Source: an uncultured Flavobacteriales bacterium (GTDB lineage Bacteria > Bacteroidota > Bacteroidia > Flavobacteriales_D > Crocinitomicaceae). Taken from it: DNA of 64,000 bases. The notes beneath the pieces are model-generated. The model worked only from the letters and a program-made list of their open reading frames with translations. It did no database searches and was not told where the DNA came from. The DNA lies in assembly GCA_937973685.1 (NCBI GenBank), contig CALJKJ010000018.1, forward strand, positions 124,001 through 188,000, written 5' to 3'. Made by a program: the position numbers and the translations under genes. Below, in pieces: positions 8,281-15,419 of this stretch; the stretch's first letter is position 1, and each line of letters starts with the position of its first letter.

Positions 8281-8440
8281 ACTTTATCTACTACTTTTGA
8301 ATTTTCGTTGTTCGTTTTTATTGGCTGATTATACATTTTTAAAAAAGATTAGCTAAATAATTCGGTCATTTTATACTAAATATAATCAAAAAGAATAAAT
8401 ATTAGAAAAATAAAACCAGCTATTTTCTTTTCCGTAAAGG
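8161..8440. other. AT-rich intergenic region between Kelch gene and Abi_2 gene
   Basis: 280 bases of AT-rich DNA without a convincing gene. It contains the helices discussed under the candidate noncoding RNA. A weak TTTTTG lies on the minus strand at about 8386-8391, without a good -7 partner at the usual spacing. Confidence 0.5.
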
Positions 8441-9628
8441 TCAATGCTGCACGCAAATTTGTTCGGTTAACATTCCGTTTTCTCCCACGAGGCGTAATAG
8501 GTACAAGCCGTTTTCCAGATCAATTGGCACGTCGATTTGTTTTGCGTTGGTGGCTTGTGTTGTAATTAATTGACCTGAAATCGTGTAAATTTCAATGCGT
8601 TGAATGAGCGCATCTGATTGGATAACGAGTTGGTTGTTCAGTGGATTTGGATATAGATTAACTTTCCCAAGTGTTTGTTCTTTGTCCATTCCAAGTATGT
8701 AATCTGCTTTCCACGTTTCTTTCAAGCGCGCTTGACTAGAAACTCCTGTAGTGATGAAAAATTCGCTGTTGTTGACAAACGCAAGACCGCCTTTTCGCGC
8801 AGCTGCAGTAAAATCAGTTAAAACAGCGGTGTCCCATGTGTCCAAATCAATCCGAATAAATTGATTCGAATACGTTAAGTTTTCCAATGCGCCACCATAT
8901 ATAAAGCCATACTTACCAATTTGAGCAAACATGGAATAAATAGTAGGGGATACGTTTAGTTGGTTGATTAACTGCCACGTATCAGTTGTGGGTAAATACT
9001 GATAAAAGCCAGGATTAAAAGTGCTGTTGTTCAACTTTCCTAGTCCAATAACTCCGGTGTTGCTCCATGAAAAGCTAACGCCTCTCCAGATACCGTCAAA
9101 AGGAAGGTTCGCTTTTTGAAACCATTGTTCTTGGCTTAGATCAAATGCCCAAACTTCGTTTGAAATTGTTCCCCCTGTTGTTTTTCCGCCAACAATATAA
9201 ACGGTGTCACCAATTAAAAAACTATGAGCTCCTGCTTTTCCTGCACCGGGCAAATCAGGCAACGCTGACCAAGTATTGGAAGTGGCATCGAATTTCCAAA
9301 AATCACTTAAATAAGTAGCGTTTCCATTGATTCCTCCAAAAACATAACCAAACCCTTGGTGTGAAAATCCGTTTGCATATTGTCTTTCTTCACCAATCGG
9401 CAAACTAACGCCCGCAGTCCATGTTTCGGAAAGCAAATCAAACACCTTAAAATCTGAGGTGCAACTAAAGCCCGCATTCATTCCTAAGCCACAATAAACG
9501 TTGTTGTTAATTGTAAAGGTAGTAGCGTCATCACGCGCATCACCTGAAAAATCAACGATTTGATTCCAGTTTTGTGCGTTTAAATAAAAGGAAGCTGTGA
9601 GTAGTACAAGTGATAAAACGTTTTTCAT
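8441..9628 (-). CDS. Kelch-repeat T9SS-sorted secreted protein
   Basis: A 395-aa exported protein. It starts with a signal peptide (MKNVLSLVLLTASFYLNAQ) from the ATG at 9628; an ATG two codons earlier (9634) is equally open. The body consists of Kelch-type blades, each about 48-50 residues, with recurring patterns such as GYVFGGINGN...WKFDATSNTWSALPDLP and VYIVGGKTTGG...WAFDLSQEQW. They should fold as a beta-propeller. The C-terminal 75 residues are a type A T9SS sorting domain (NLYPNPLNNQLVI and GLYLLRLVGENG). Its start lies about 10 bases after the nucleoside phosphorylase stop on the same strand, so read-through expression is possible. Ligand or function is unknown. Confidence 0.85.
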   Translation of the reverse strand: MKNVLSLVLLTASFYLNAQNWNQIVDFSGDARDDATTFTINNNVYCGLGMNAGFSCTSDFKVFDLLSETWTAGVSLPIGEERQYANGFSHQGFGYVFGGINGNATYLSDFWKFDATSNTWSALPDLPGAGKAGAHSFLIGDTVYIVGGKTTGGTISNEVWAFDLSQEQWFQKANLPFDGIWRGVSFSWSNTGVIGLGKLNNSTFNPGFYQYLPTTDTWQLINQLNVSPTIYSMFAQIGKYGFIYGGALENLTYSNQFIRIDLDTWDTAVLTDFTAAARKGGLAFVNNSEFFITTGVSSQARLKETWKADYILGMDKEQTLGKVNLYPNPLNNQLVIQSDALIQRIEIYTISGQLITTQATNAKQIDVPIDLENGLYLLRLVGENGMLTEQICVQH

Positions 9629-9638
9629 GAACATTTTT

Positions 9639-10502
9639 TTAAATTCGATCCAACACGTAATGAATCAATTCATCCATTGCAAAGGTGTAATCTGTAGAAA
9701 ACTCTTTTGCCGGACGATTCGCTATACCCAAGCAGATTGTGGTGCAATCGTGTCCCAAGGCTTTTCCCAAGGCAAACAAAGCGGAACTTTCCATTTCAAA
9801 GTTCAAAACTTGTTGTTCTTCAAATTGAAAACTAGCTAATTGTTCATTGATATGTTCGTTGCGTAAGCCTAACCGTAGTTTTCGTCCTTGTGGACCATAA
9901 AAACCAGAACTGGTCATGGTAATGCCTTCGTATGTTTTACTACTTCTCAACTTGGCTACTAATTCTGGTGAAGCTTCCGTTGCATACGGTACAATCGTTG
10001 CAGGATATTTGATGTGCGCACTTATTTCAGTTGCAAGTTGTTCCTCACGTGCAGAAAAAGAAATGGGATAAAAATGCGCTACATTATCCAGTCCAACTGC
10101 TGCAGTTGATAAAATGTAACTGTGAATTGGAACAGCAGCTTGTAAGATACCACAAGTCCCAATGCGCACCATGGTTAGTTTTTTAGGTGGAATGTTATTG
10201 ACACGATTGATCAAATCAATGTTTTTTAACGCATCTAATTCGTTGACAACAATATCAATATTGTCCGTTCCAATACCCGTTGAAAGCACACTGATTTCTT
10301 TTCCTTGATAACTTCCGGTGTGGCAAACAAATTCACGGTGTTGCGAACGATGCGTAACAGTGTCAAATTGCTTGGAAACTTGGTGGACGCGGTCTTGGTC
10401 GCCAACTAAAATTATTTTATCAGCTAAGTCATCGGGTGAGAATCCCAAATGATATACATTTCCGTTTTTATCGAGTACTAATTCTGTTGCTGGGTAGGAC
10501 AT
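9639..10502 (-). CDS. Nucleoside phosphorylase (uridine phosphorylase-like)
   Basis: A 287-aa cytoplasmic enzyme of the PNP/UDP phosphorylase family, which cleaves nucleosides with phosphate to free base plus ribose-1-phosphate. Visible features are the N-terminal phosphate-binding strand (IILVGDQDR), the STGIGTDNI motif, RIGTCG (GTCG motif), and the active-site NFEMESSALFALG, where Glu contacts the ribose. Ending and length fit a uridine phosphorylase-like member rather than E. coli DeoD, but base specificity cannot be assigned safely. Nine bases separate it from the DUF4197 lipoprotein gene upstream. It may complete the salvage of nucleosides that the nuclease/nucleotidase locus at 43-50 kb would produce. 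Confidence 0.88.
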   Translation of the reverse strand: MSYPATELVLDKNGNVYHLGFSPDDLADKIILVGDQDRVHQVSKQFDTVTHRSQHREFVCHTGSYQGKEISVLSTGIGTDNIDIVVNELDALKNIDLINRVNNIPPKKLTMVRIGTCGILQAAVPIHSYILSTAAVGLDNVAHFYPISFSAREEQLATEISAHIKYPATIVPYATEASPELVAKLRSSKTYEGITMTSSGFYGPQGRKLRLGLRNEHINEQLASFQFEEQQVLNFEMESSALFALGKALGHDCTTICLGIANRPAKEFSTDYTFAMDELIHYVLDRI

Positions 10503-10511
10503 TTTGCTGTA

Positions 10512-11255
10512 TTAGTTTTGAATGCTGCCAAATACTTTTTTCAATAGATCGTTTACACGCGCCATTGGGTCAAGACGAATTTTGTTTTCTTCTTGTTCCA
10601 CCATTTTAAATAGTCCATCAATTGCAAGTTGCGTGACGTATGCATTTAAATCGGGATTTACTTTTTGTCCACCAGTAACTGTCATGATGCCGTTGTATTT
10701 ATTCATCAAAGGATTCCAGTATTCAGTTAATTTCACTTGACTGATGGCAGTTTTTACAGCTGGAGCAAACGCTGTAATTAATTGTTGTTGCGTTTTGTCT
10801 TTTAAAAAAGCTGTAGCAGCACCGTTTCCTGCTTTTAATATGGTAAAACCATCTTGGATTGACATGTTCAAGATGGCATCTTTGAAGATTGGCAACGCAG
10901 ACTTGGTGGCTTCTTCGGCCGCTCTGTTCAAGGTTGTTTCAAATTTATCAACTTGTGCATTCATTCCGAGCTCTAACGCTTTTTCTTTTACTTTTATTGC
11001 ATCAGCAGGAAAAGGTAAACGGATGGCATCGTTTTTCAAAAAACCGTCTGTTATTGACGTTACATTCACAGCATTTTGAATACCTATTTGTAACGCATCT
11101 TTCAGTCCGTTAATAACTTCTGCATTTGTCAAAGCAGGTGCTGTAGATTGTTGTGTAGGCATTGGGATAGCTTTTGTCGCTTCTTCCAACACATCACACG
11201 AGGAAAAGCACAATACTATTCCTAATGAAAACAAAGTTTGTGTAGTTAATTTCAT
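10512..11255 (-). CDS. DUF4197 lipoprotein
   Basis: A 247-aa protein matching DUF4197. The ATG at 11255 is chosen over an upstream in-frame codon because it is preceded by GGAAAG and begins a lipoprotein signal (MKLTTQTLFSLGIVLCFSSC). After a proline/threonine linker comes the DUF4197 helical domain, with ALTNAEVINGLKDAL, IRLPFPADA, a DGF-containing repeat (ITDGFLKNDA, SIQDGFTIL), and the C-terminal EENKIRLDPMARVNDLLKKVF. The domain has no known activity; members are exported and found widely in Proteobacteria and Bacteroidota. It is divergent from cinA and only 15-39 bases from its possible starts. Confidence 0.88.
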   Translation of the reverse strand: MKLTTQTLFSLGIVLCFSSCDVLEEATKAIPMPTQQSTAPALTNAEVINGLKDALQIGIQNAVNVTSITDGFLKNDAIRLPFPADAIKVKEKALELGMNAQVDKFETTLNRAAEEATKSALPIFKDAILNMSIQDGFTILKAGNGAATAFLKDKTQQQLITAFAPAVKTAISQVKLTEYWNPLMNKYNGIMTVTGGQKVNPDLNAYVTQLAIDGLFKMVEQEENKIRLDPMARVNDLLKKVFGSIQN

Positions 11256-11270
11256 TTTTCTTTCCGTTAT

Positions 11271-12566
11271 TTGTTCAAACTTAACAATTATTTTGTGCAA
11301 CATATCAAAAACAATACCAAGTTAACAGCAGAAATCATATCAATAGGTGACGAATTATTGATTGGACAAACCATTAATACGAATGCTTCGTGGATAGGTC
11401 AGCAATTGGCTTTGATTGGCATAAAAGTCAAGCATGTAGCAACTATCTCCGATGACAAGCAAGCTATTGTGACTGCGTTGAACGATGCACACGAACGCAA
11501 TAATTTGATTGTGATAACAGGAGGTTTGGGTCCAACCAAAGATGACATCACCAAACACGTGTTGTGTGATTATTTCCAGACAAAATTGGTCATGAATACG
11601 TCGGTTTTAGCGCATATCGAAGCGTTTTTCTCCAGTCGTAATCGCCCGATGTTGCAAGTAAATACCGATCAAGCGTTGTTGCCAGAGTCGTGCGAAGTGT
11701 TGTTTAATAAATTTGGCACTGCTGCAGGAATGTGGTTTGAAAAAGAAGGACGGGTATACATTTCCATGCCAGGCGTTCCGTATGAAATGAAGACCATTTT
11801 TGAAGAAGAAGCGTTACCTAAGATTACACAGAATTTTGATACAGCAGTATTGTACCACCGCACCTTTTTAACACAGGGAATAGGGGAGTCGTTTTTGGCG
11901 ACGCAATTGGCTGATTGGGAACACAACATTGCATCACATGGATTGCAGTTAGCCTATTTACCAGCTCCAGGATTGGTCAAAATGCGCATCACATCTTTTA
12001 AAGGAGAGGAAGATGCCAAACTTATTCAATCGTTTATTGATGAGGTAAAGCAACGCATGCCACAACATTTTATTTGCGAAGGAGAAATGCCCATTGCGTC
12101 TTTAGTAGGTGAATTATTGAAAGCAAAAGGAATGACGGTAGGTACAGTCGAAAGTTGTACTGGAGGAAATATTGCAGCAGCTTTTGTAGCGAATAGTGGA
12201 TCGTCTGATTATTTCGAAGGAAGTTTGTTAACTTATTCAGTGGATCAAAAAGTATCACTAGCTGACGTGCCTCGTGCATTGATTTCCGAAAAAGGAGTCG
12301 TTTCGAAAGAAGTTGCGGAAGCAATGGCTTTGGGCGGTTTAAAAAAATTAAAAACAGATTATTGCATCGCAACAACAGGAATAGTAGGTCCTACAGGGGA
12401 AACAGCAACGGTAAAAATGGGAACAGTTTGGATTGCAGTTGCAAGAAATGGTGCTGTTTCAAGTAAAATGCATATCTTTGGCGACAACAGAGAGCGAAAC
12501 ATACAAATGAGCGTTTTAGCAGCGCTTAATTTCATCAGATGTGAGCTTTTAGAAATTAATCAATAA
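11271..12566 (+). CDS. cinA: CinA family protein (nicotinamide-nucleotide amidase / competence-damage protein)
   Basis: A CinA-family protein of about 423-431 aa. The N-terminal MoCF/COG1058 domain (to about residue 185) carries AEIISIGDELLIGQTINTN and the VITGGLGPTKDDITK loop. The C-terminal amidohydrolase domain (about 275-425) carries VESCTGGNIAAAF, a catalytic-serine region, and TGIVGPTGET. CinA deamidates NMN to NaMN, or removes damaged pyridine nucleotides, in NAD recycling. The start is odd: no ATG precedes the first conserved residues. TTG at 11271 or GTG at 11295 are the options, neither with a clear ribosome-binding site, and both press against the divergent DUF4197 gene. Enzymatic role is from the family. 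Confidence 0.92.
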   Translation: MFKLNNYFVQHIKNNTKLTAEIISIGDELLIGQTINTNASWIGQQLALIGIKVKHVATISDDKQAIVTALNDAHERNNLIVITGGLGPTKDDITKHVLCDYFQTKLVMNTSVLAHIEAFFSSRNRPMLQVNTDQALLPESCEVLFNKFGTAAGMWFEKEGRVYISMPGVPYEMKTIFEEEALPKITQNFDTAVLYHRTFLTQGIGESFLATQLADWEHNIASHGLQLAYLPAPGLVKMRITSFKGEEDAKLIQSFIDEVKQRMPQHFICEGEMPIASLVGELLKAKGMTVGTVESCTGGNIAAAFVANSGSSDYFEGSLLTYSVDQKVSLADVPRALISEKGVVSKEVAEAMALGGLKKLKTDYCIATTGIVGPTGETATVKMGTVWIAVARNGAVSSKMHIFGDNRERNIQMSVLAALNFIRCELLEINQ

Positions 12567-12576
12567 AAAATATTAA

Positions 12577-12613
12577 TTTTTGTTGCGGAATTGCTAGAAT
12601 TTGCTTTTCTTTG
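12577..12613 (+). promoter_or_regulatory. Candidate promoter of the rpmB-rpmG-DUF4295 operon
   Basis: TTTTTG (12577-12582) and TTTCTTTG (12606-12613), 7 of 8 to TAnnTTTG, separated by 23 bases. The 5' leader would be about 25-30 bases before the rpmB ATG. Confidence 0.4.
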
Positions 12614-12647
12614 CACCCGCTTTTAGAATTAGGAAAATTTAAATACA

Positions 12648-12884
12648 ATGTCACGAGTTTGTCAATTAACAGGAAAATCGGTAATGGTAGGAAACAATGT
12701 TTCTCACTCACAACGTAAAACAAAACGCAAGTTTTATCCCAACTTGTTAACTAAAAAGTTCTACATACCAGAAGATGATATGTACGTAACTTTAAAAATC
12801 TCAGCGTCTGCTTTGAGAACAATCAACAAGAAAGGAATTTCTGCTTGTTTGAAAGAGGCACGTGAAAAAGGTTATTTAAAATAA
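12648..12884 (+). CDS. rpmB: 50S ribosomal protein L28 (bL28)
   Basis: A 78-aa basic protein with the L28 signature: the N-terminal MSRVCQLTGKSVMVGNNVSHS, then RKTKRKFYPNL, and a C-terminus ending KKGISACLKEAREKGYL. L28 sits in the large subunit near the L1 stalk/E-site region. It is the first gene of a tight cluster with rpmG and the DUF4295 gene, transcribed toward ftsY, which is the usual order in Bacteroidota. The length is normal and the start is unambiguous. Confidence 0.97.
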   Translation: MSRVCQLTGKSVMVGNNVSHSQRKTKRKFYPNLLTKKFYIPEDDMYVTLKISASALRTINKKGISACLKEAREKGYLK

Positions 12885-12925
12885 ATCCTGATTCCTCGTT
12901 TACGAGAATCTTAAATTAAAGAAAA

Positions 12926-13114
12926 ATGGCTAAGAAAGCAAAAGGAAATAGAATCCAAGTTATTTTAGAGTGCACGGAGCACAAAGAATCTGGACAAGCA
13001 GGAACTTCTCGTTATATCACGATGAAAAACCGTAAAAACACGCCAGAGCGTTTGGAGATTAAAAAATTCAACCCGATCTTAAAAAGATACACGGTTCATA
13101 AAGAAATTAAATAA
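12926..13114 (+). CDS. rpmG: 50S ribosomal protein L33 (bL33)
   Basis: A 62-aa protein with L33 features: MAKKAKGNRIQVILECTEH, then TSRYITMKNRKNTPERLEIKKF and a basic tail. It lacks the zinc-binding CxxC pairs of C+ L33 paralogs (only one cysteine is present), so it is the C- form that does not need zinc. It is 41 bases after rpmB and 12 bases before the DUF4295 gene. Confidence 0.97.
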   Translation: MAKKAKGNRIQVILECTEHKESGQAGTSRYITMKNRKNTPERLEIKKFNPILKRYTVHKEIK

Positions 13115-13126
13115 TACGTATTTGTC

Positions 13127-13282
13127 ATGGCAAAGAAAGTAGTAGCATCATTGCAAAAAGGAGGAGGAAAAGAGCACACAAAAGTGATCAAAATGGTAAA
13201 ATCTCCTAAAACTGGATCATTCTCTTTTAAACAAGAGATTGTACATAACGATAAAGTAAAAGAATGGTTTTCTAAAGCTTAA
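13127..13282 (+). CDS. DUF4295 small basic protein, probable ribosome-associated
   Basis: A 51-aa basic protein starting MAKKVVASLQKGGGKEHTKV and ending VKEWFSKA, matching the Bacteroidota-specific DUF4295 family. It lies 12 bases after rpmG, before the terminator and ftsY, its usual conserved place. The size, high lysine content and linkage to two large-subunit proteins suggest a ribosomal component. From memory, a Bacteroidia-specific protein called bL38 was seen in a Flavobacterium ribosome structure and may be this family; that identity is not verified here. Confidence 0.9.
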   Translation: MAKKVVASLQKGGGKEHTKVIKMVKSPKTGSFSFKQEIVHNDKVKEWFSKA

Positions 13283-13309
13283 TTCTTTTTAAATATAACT
13301 CGGTATTGT

Positions 13310-13350
13310 AAAAACCCCGTTCCGCTTCATTCGGAATCGGGGTTTTTTTT
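13310..13350 (+). terminator. Intrinsic terminator after the rpmB-rpmG-DUF4295 cluster
   Basis: AAAAACCCCG-TTCCG pairs with CGGAA-T-CGGGGTTTTT (one bulged T) around CTTCATT, ending in eight T residues, 27 bases after the DUF4295 stop. The TATTTTTG immediately after it (13350-13357) matches TAnnTTTG and could serve a near-leaderless ftsY transcript. Confidence 0.85.
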
Positions 13351-13362
13351 ATTTTTGTACTT

Positions 13363-14322
13363 ATGGCATTATTTGGTTGGTTCTCTAAAGAGAAAAAAGA
13401 AACACTCGACAAAGGTTTAGAAAAAACAAAAGAAAGTTTTTTCGGGAAATTAACACGCTCTGTTGTTGGGAAATCAAAGGTTGACGAAGATGTGTTGGAT
13501 GAATTAGAAGAAATTCTAATCAGTTCGGATGTTGGTGTCAATACAACGTTGAAAATCATTGACCGTATCAATGAACGCATCGCGCGCGATAAATACGTTG
13601 GAACAGATGAATTGAATACGGTTTTGAAAGAGGAAATTGCAGCTTTGCTTTCCGAAAACGCAACAAATAGTCCAACAGAATATACCTTGCCCAATCACAA
13701 TGGCAACCCACATGTAATCATGGTAGTCGGTGTAAACGGTGTAGGAAAAACAACGTCGATTGGAAAATTAGCGAACCAATACAAACAAGCAGGAAAAAAA
13801 GTGGTGCTCGGCGCTGCTGATACGTTTCGTGCCGCGGCTGTTGATCAACTCATCATTTGGGCGGACAGAGTTGGTGTTCCAATCGTTCATCAAGGAATGG
13901 GAGCTGATCCAGCATCAGTTGCTTTTGATGCGCTTACTTCTGCCAAAGCACAAGGTGCAGATGTTGTCATTATTGATACAGCTGGACGTTTGCACAACAA
14001 AGTGAACTTGATGAACGAGTTATCCAAAATAAAACGCGTGATGGAAAAGGTAATTCCCGATGCTCCGCACGAAGTTTTATTAGTATTGGATGGTTCAACA
14101 GGACAAAATGCCTACGAACAAGCGAAACAATTTGCCTTAGCAACATCTTTGACTGGTTTGGTTATTACCAAATTGGACGGAACTGCAAAAGGTGGCGTTG
14201 TCATCGGTATTTCTGATCAGATGAATATTCCCGTTCGATTTATCGGAGTGGGCGAAGGAATTGAAGATTTACAAGTGTTTGACAAGGATATTTTTGTCGC
14301 TTCTTTTTTTGGTGCAGATTAA
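13363..14322 (+). CDS. ftsY: Signal recognition particle receptor FtsY
   Basis: A 319-aa SRP receptor GTPase that docks ribosome-nascent chain complexes carrying SRP at the membrane. A short lysine/glutamate-rich N-terminal region (about 1-35) precedes the helical N domain (about 35-110). The G domain follows: P-loop GVNGVGKTT near 123-131, DTFRAAAVDQL, DTAGR (near 207), TKLDGTAKGG (near 267), and the C-terminal GVGEGIEDLQVFD. The acidic A domain of E. coli FtsY is essentially absent, as in many Bacteroidota. The start is 12 bases after the T-run of the preceding terminator, leaving little room for an ordinary leader. Confidence 0.97.
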   Translation: MALFGWFSKEKKETLDKGLEKTKESFFGKLTRSVVGKSKVDEDVLDELEEILISSDVGVNTTLKIIDRINERIARDKYVGTDELNTVLKEEIAALLSENATNSPTEYTLPNHNGNPHVIMVVGVNGVGKTTSIGKLANQYKQAGKKVVLGAADTFRAAAVDQLIIWADRVGVPIVHQGMGADPASVAFDALTSAKAQGADVVIIDTAGRLHNKVNLMNELSKIKRVMEKVIPDAPHEVLLVLDGSTGQNAYEQAKQFALATSLTGLVITKLDGTAKGGVVIGISDQMNIPVRFIGVGEGIEDLQVFDKDIFVASFFGAD

Positions 14323-14366
14323 CGCCAATTGATCTACATTATTTATCCTCAAAATAGCACCCCGCA

Positions 14367-15410
14367 ATGAAAAAATACAGAATAAACGGTCACGGTCATA
14401 TTTTACCAGAGCCGAAGGAAATCCCTCAATTCATGAAGGATAAGAAATTATTCTGGATTGATGATAACAAGCAATTCATGCGCCAAGACGATTGGACAAG
14501 ACCAATCACTGATCCAAGTTTCTTTTTTGAAGAAAAGTTGGAATGGATGGAAAAACACCAAATCGATCATGGAGTGATGCTAAATCTCTCTCAAATCTAT
14601 TGCAATGGATGGGAGCGACAAGATGCAAATGATGCCATTCGTTGGCAAAATGATTTCAATGCCAGTGTACAACAACGCCGACCAGATAAATTCACAAGTG
14701 GATTTGTTGTGCAACCCTTGTACTTGGATGATGCATTACAGGAAATGCGTCGTTGTGTGGAGGAATTGAAAATGCCTGTACTTTGTTTGCCAACTCACTT
14801 TTTAAATGCGCAAAACGAATGGACTTCTGTTGTTGACGATAGCACAACTCCAATATTTGAATTAGCCAATGAATACGGTTTAGCGATTGAAATCCACCCG
14901 TATGACGGTGAAAAAATGGTTGCGTTAAAGGATGCTTATTGGCGTTTTCATTTGGTATGGATGATGGCACAAACAGCTGACACCTTGCATTTTTATGCGT
15001 TGAAAGATATCGCAAATCGTTTTTCAAATATCCGAACGTGTTTTGCGCACGGTTGCATGTTGGGTCAAGCCAATTATGGCCGACGTTTGCAAGGTTTTGA
15101 TGGTCGTCCAGATTTATTTACGGAAACAAGAGATCCAAGAGAATCACTCGGACATCCTAATTTGTTTTTCGATACCTTGGTTCACGATGCGCATACCTTA
15201 CAATTGTTGAAAACCCGCGTTGGTTCCGATCAAATTGTGGCAGGATTAGATGATCCATATCCACTTGGCGAGATGGAAGGCGTTGCAAATTCATATCCTG
15301 GAAGAGTCATCGATTATGCGGTAGAAGCAGCAATTTTGACCCAAAAAGAGTCGGATGAAATCTGGAAAGATAACGTGGAACGCTGGGTTGGTAAAAAATT
15401 AATTCCTTAA
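14367..15410 (+). CDS. Amidohydrolase 2 / ACMSD-like metal-dependent decarboxylase
   Basis: A 347-aa enzyme of the amidohydrolase-2 family (PF04909), closest in pattern to 2-amino-3-carboxymuconate-6-semialdehyde decarboxylase. Metal and active-site residues appear in the expected places: HGH near the N-terminus (residues 8-10), EIHPYDG (His in strand 5), FAHGC (His in strand 6), and the catalytic aspartate in AGLDDPYPLGEMEG, resembling the ACMSD GTDYPFPLGE motif. ACMSD removes the carboxylate of a tryptophan/3-hydroxyanthranilate intermediate in the kynurenine route. No other kynurenine gene is in the window, so the substrate remains open. It lies 44 bases after ftsY, same strand. Confidence 0.8.
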   Translation: MKKYRINGHGHILPEPKEIPQFMKDKKLFWIDDNKQFMRQDDWTRPITDPSFFFEEKLEWMEKHQIDHGVMLNLSQIYCNGWERQDANDAIRWQNDFNASVQQRRPDKFTSGFVVQPLYLDDALQEMRRCVEELKMPVLCLPTHFLNAQNEWTSVVDDSTTPIFELANEYGLAIEIHPYDGEKMVALKDAYWRFHLVWMMAQTADTLHFYALKDIANRFSNIRTCFAHGCMLGQANYGRRLQGFDGRPDLFTETRDPRESLGHPNLFFDTLVHDAHTLQLLKTRVGSDQIVAGLDDPYPLGEMEGVANSYPGRVIDYAVEAAILTQKESDEIWKDNVERWVGKKLIP

Positions 15411-15419
15411 TTTTCTTAA

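Noticed and set aside
8097..8336. A 79-codon minus-strand frame upstream of the Abi_2 gene, overlapping its start by 11 bases, as a possible protein antitoxin
   Set aside because: It reads straight through the strong terminator stem and T-run, has no recognisable antitoxin or DNA-binding pattern, and its composition looks like translated AT-rich noncoding DNA. A noncoding reading is preferred, though not proven.
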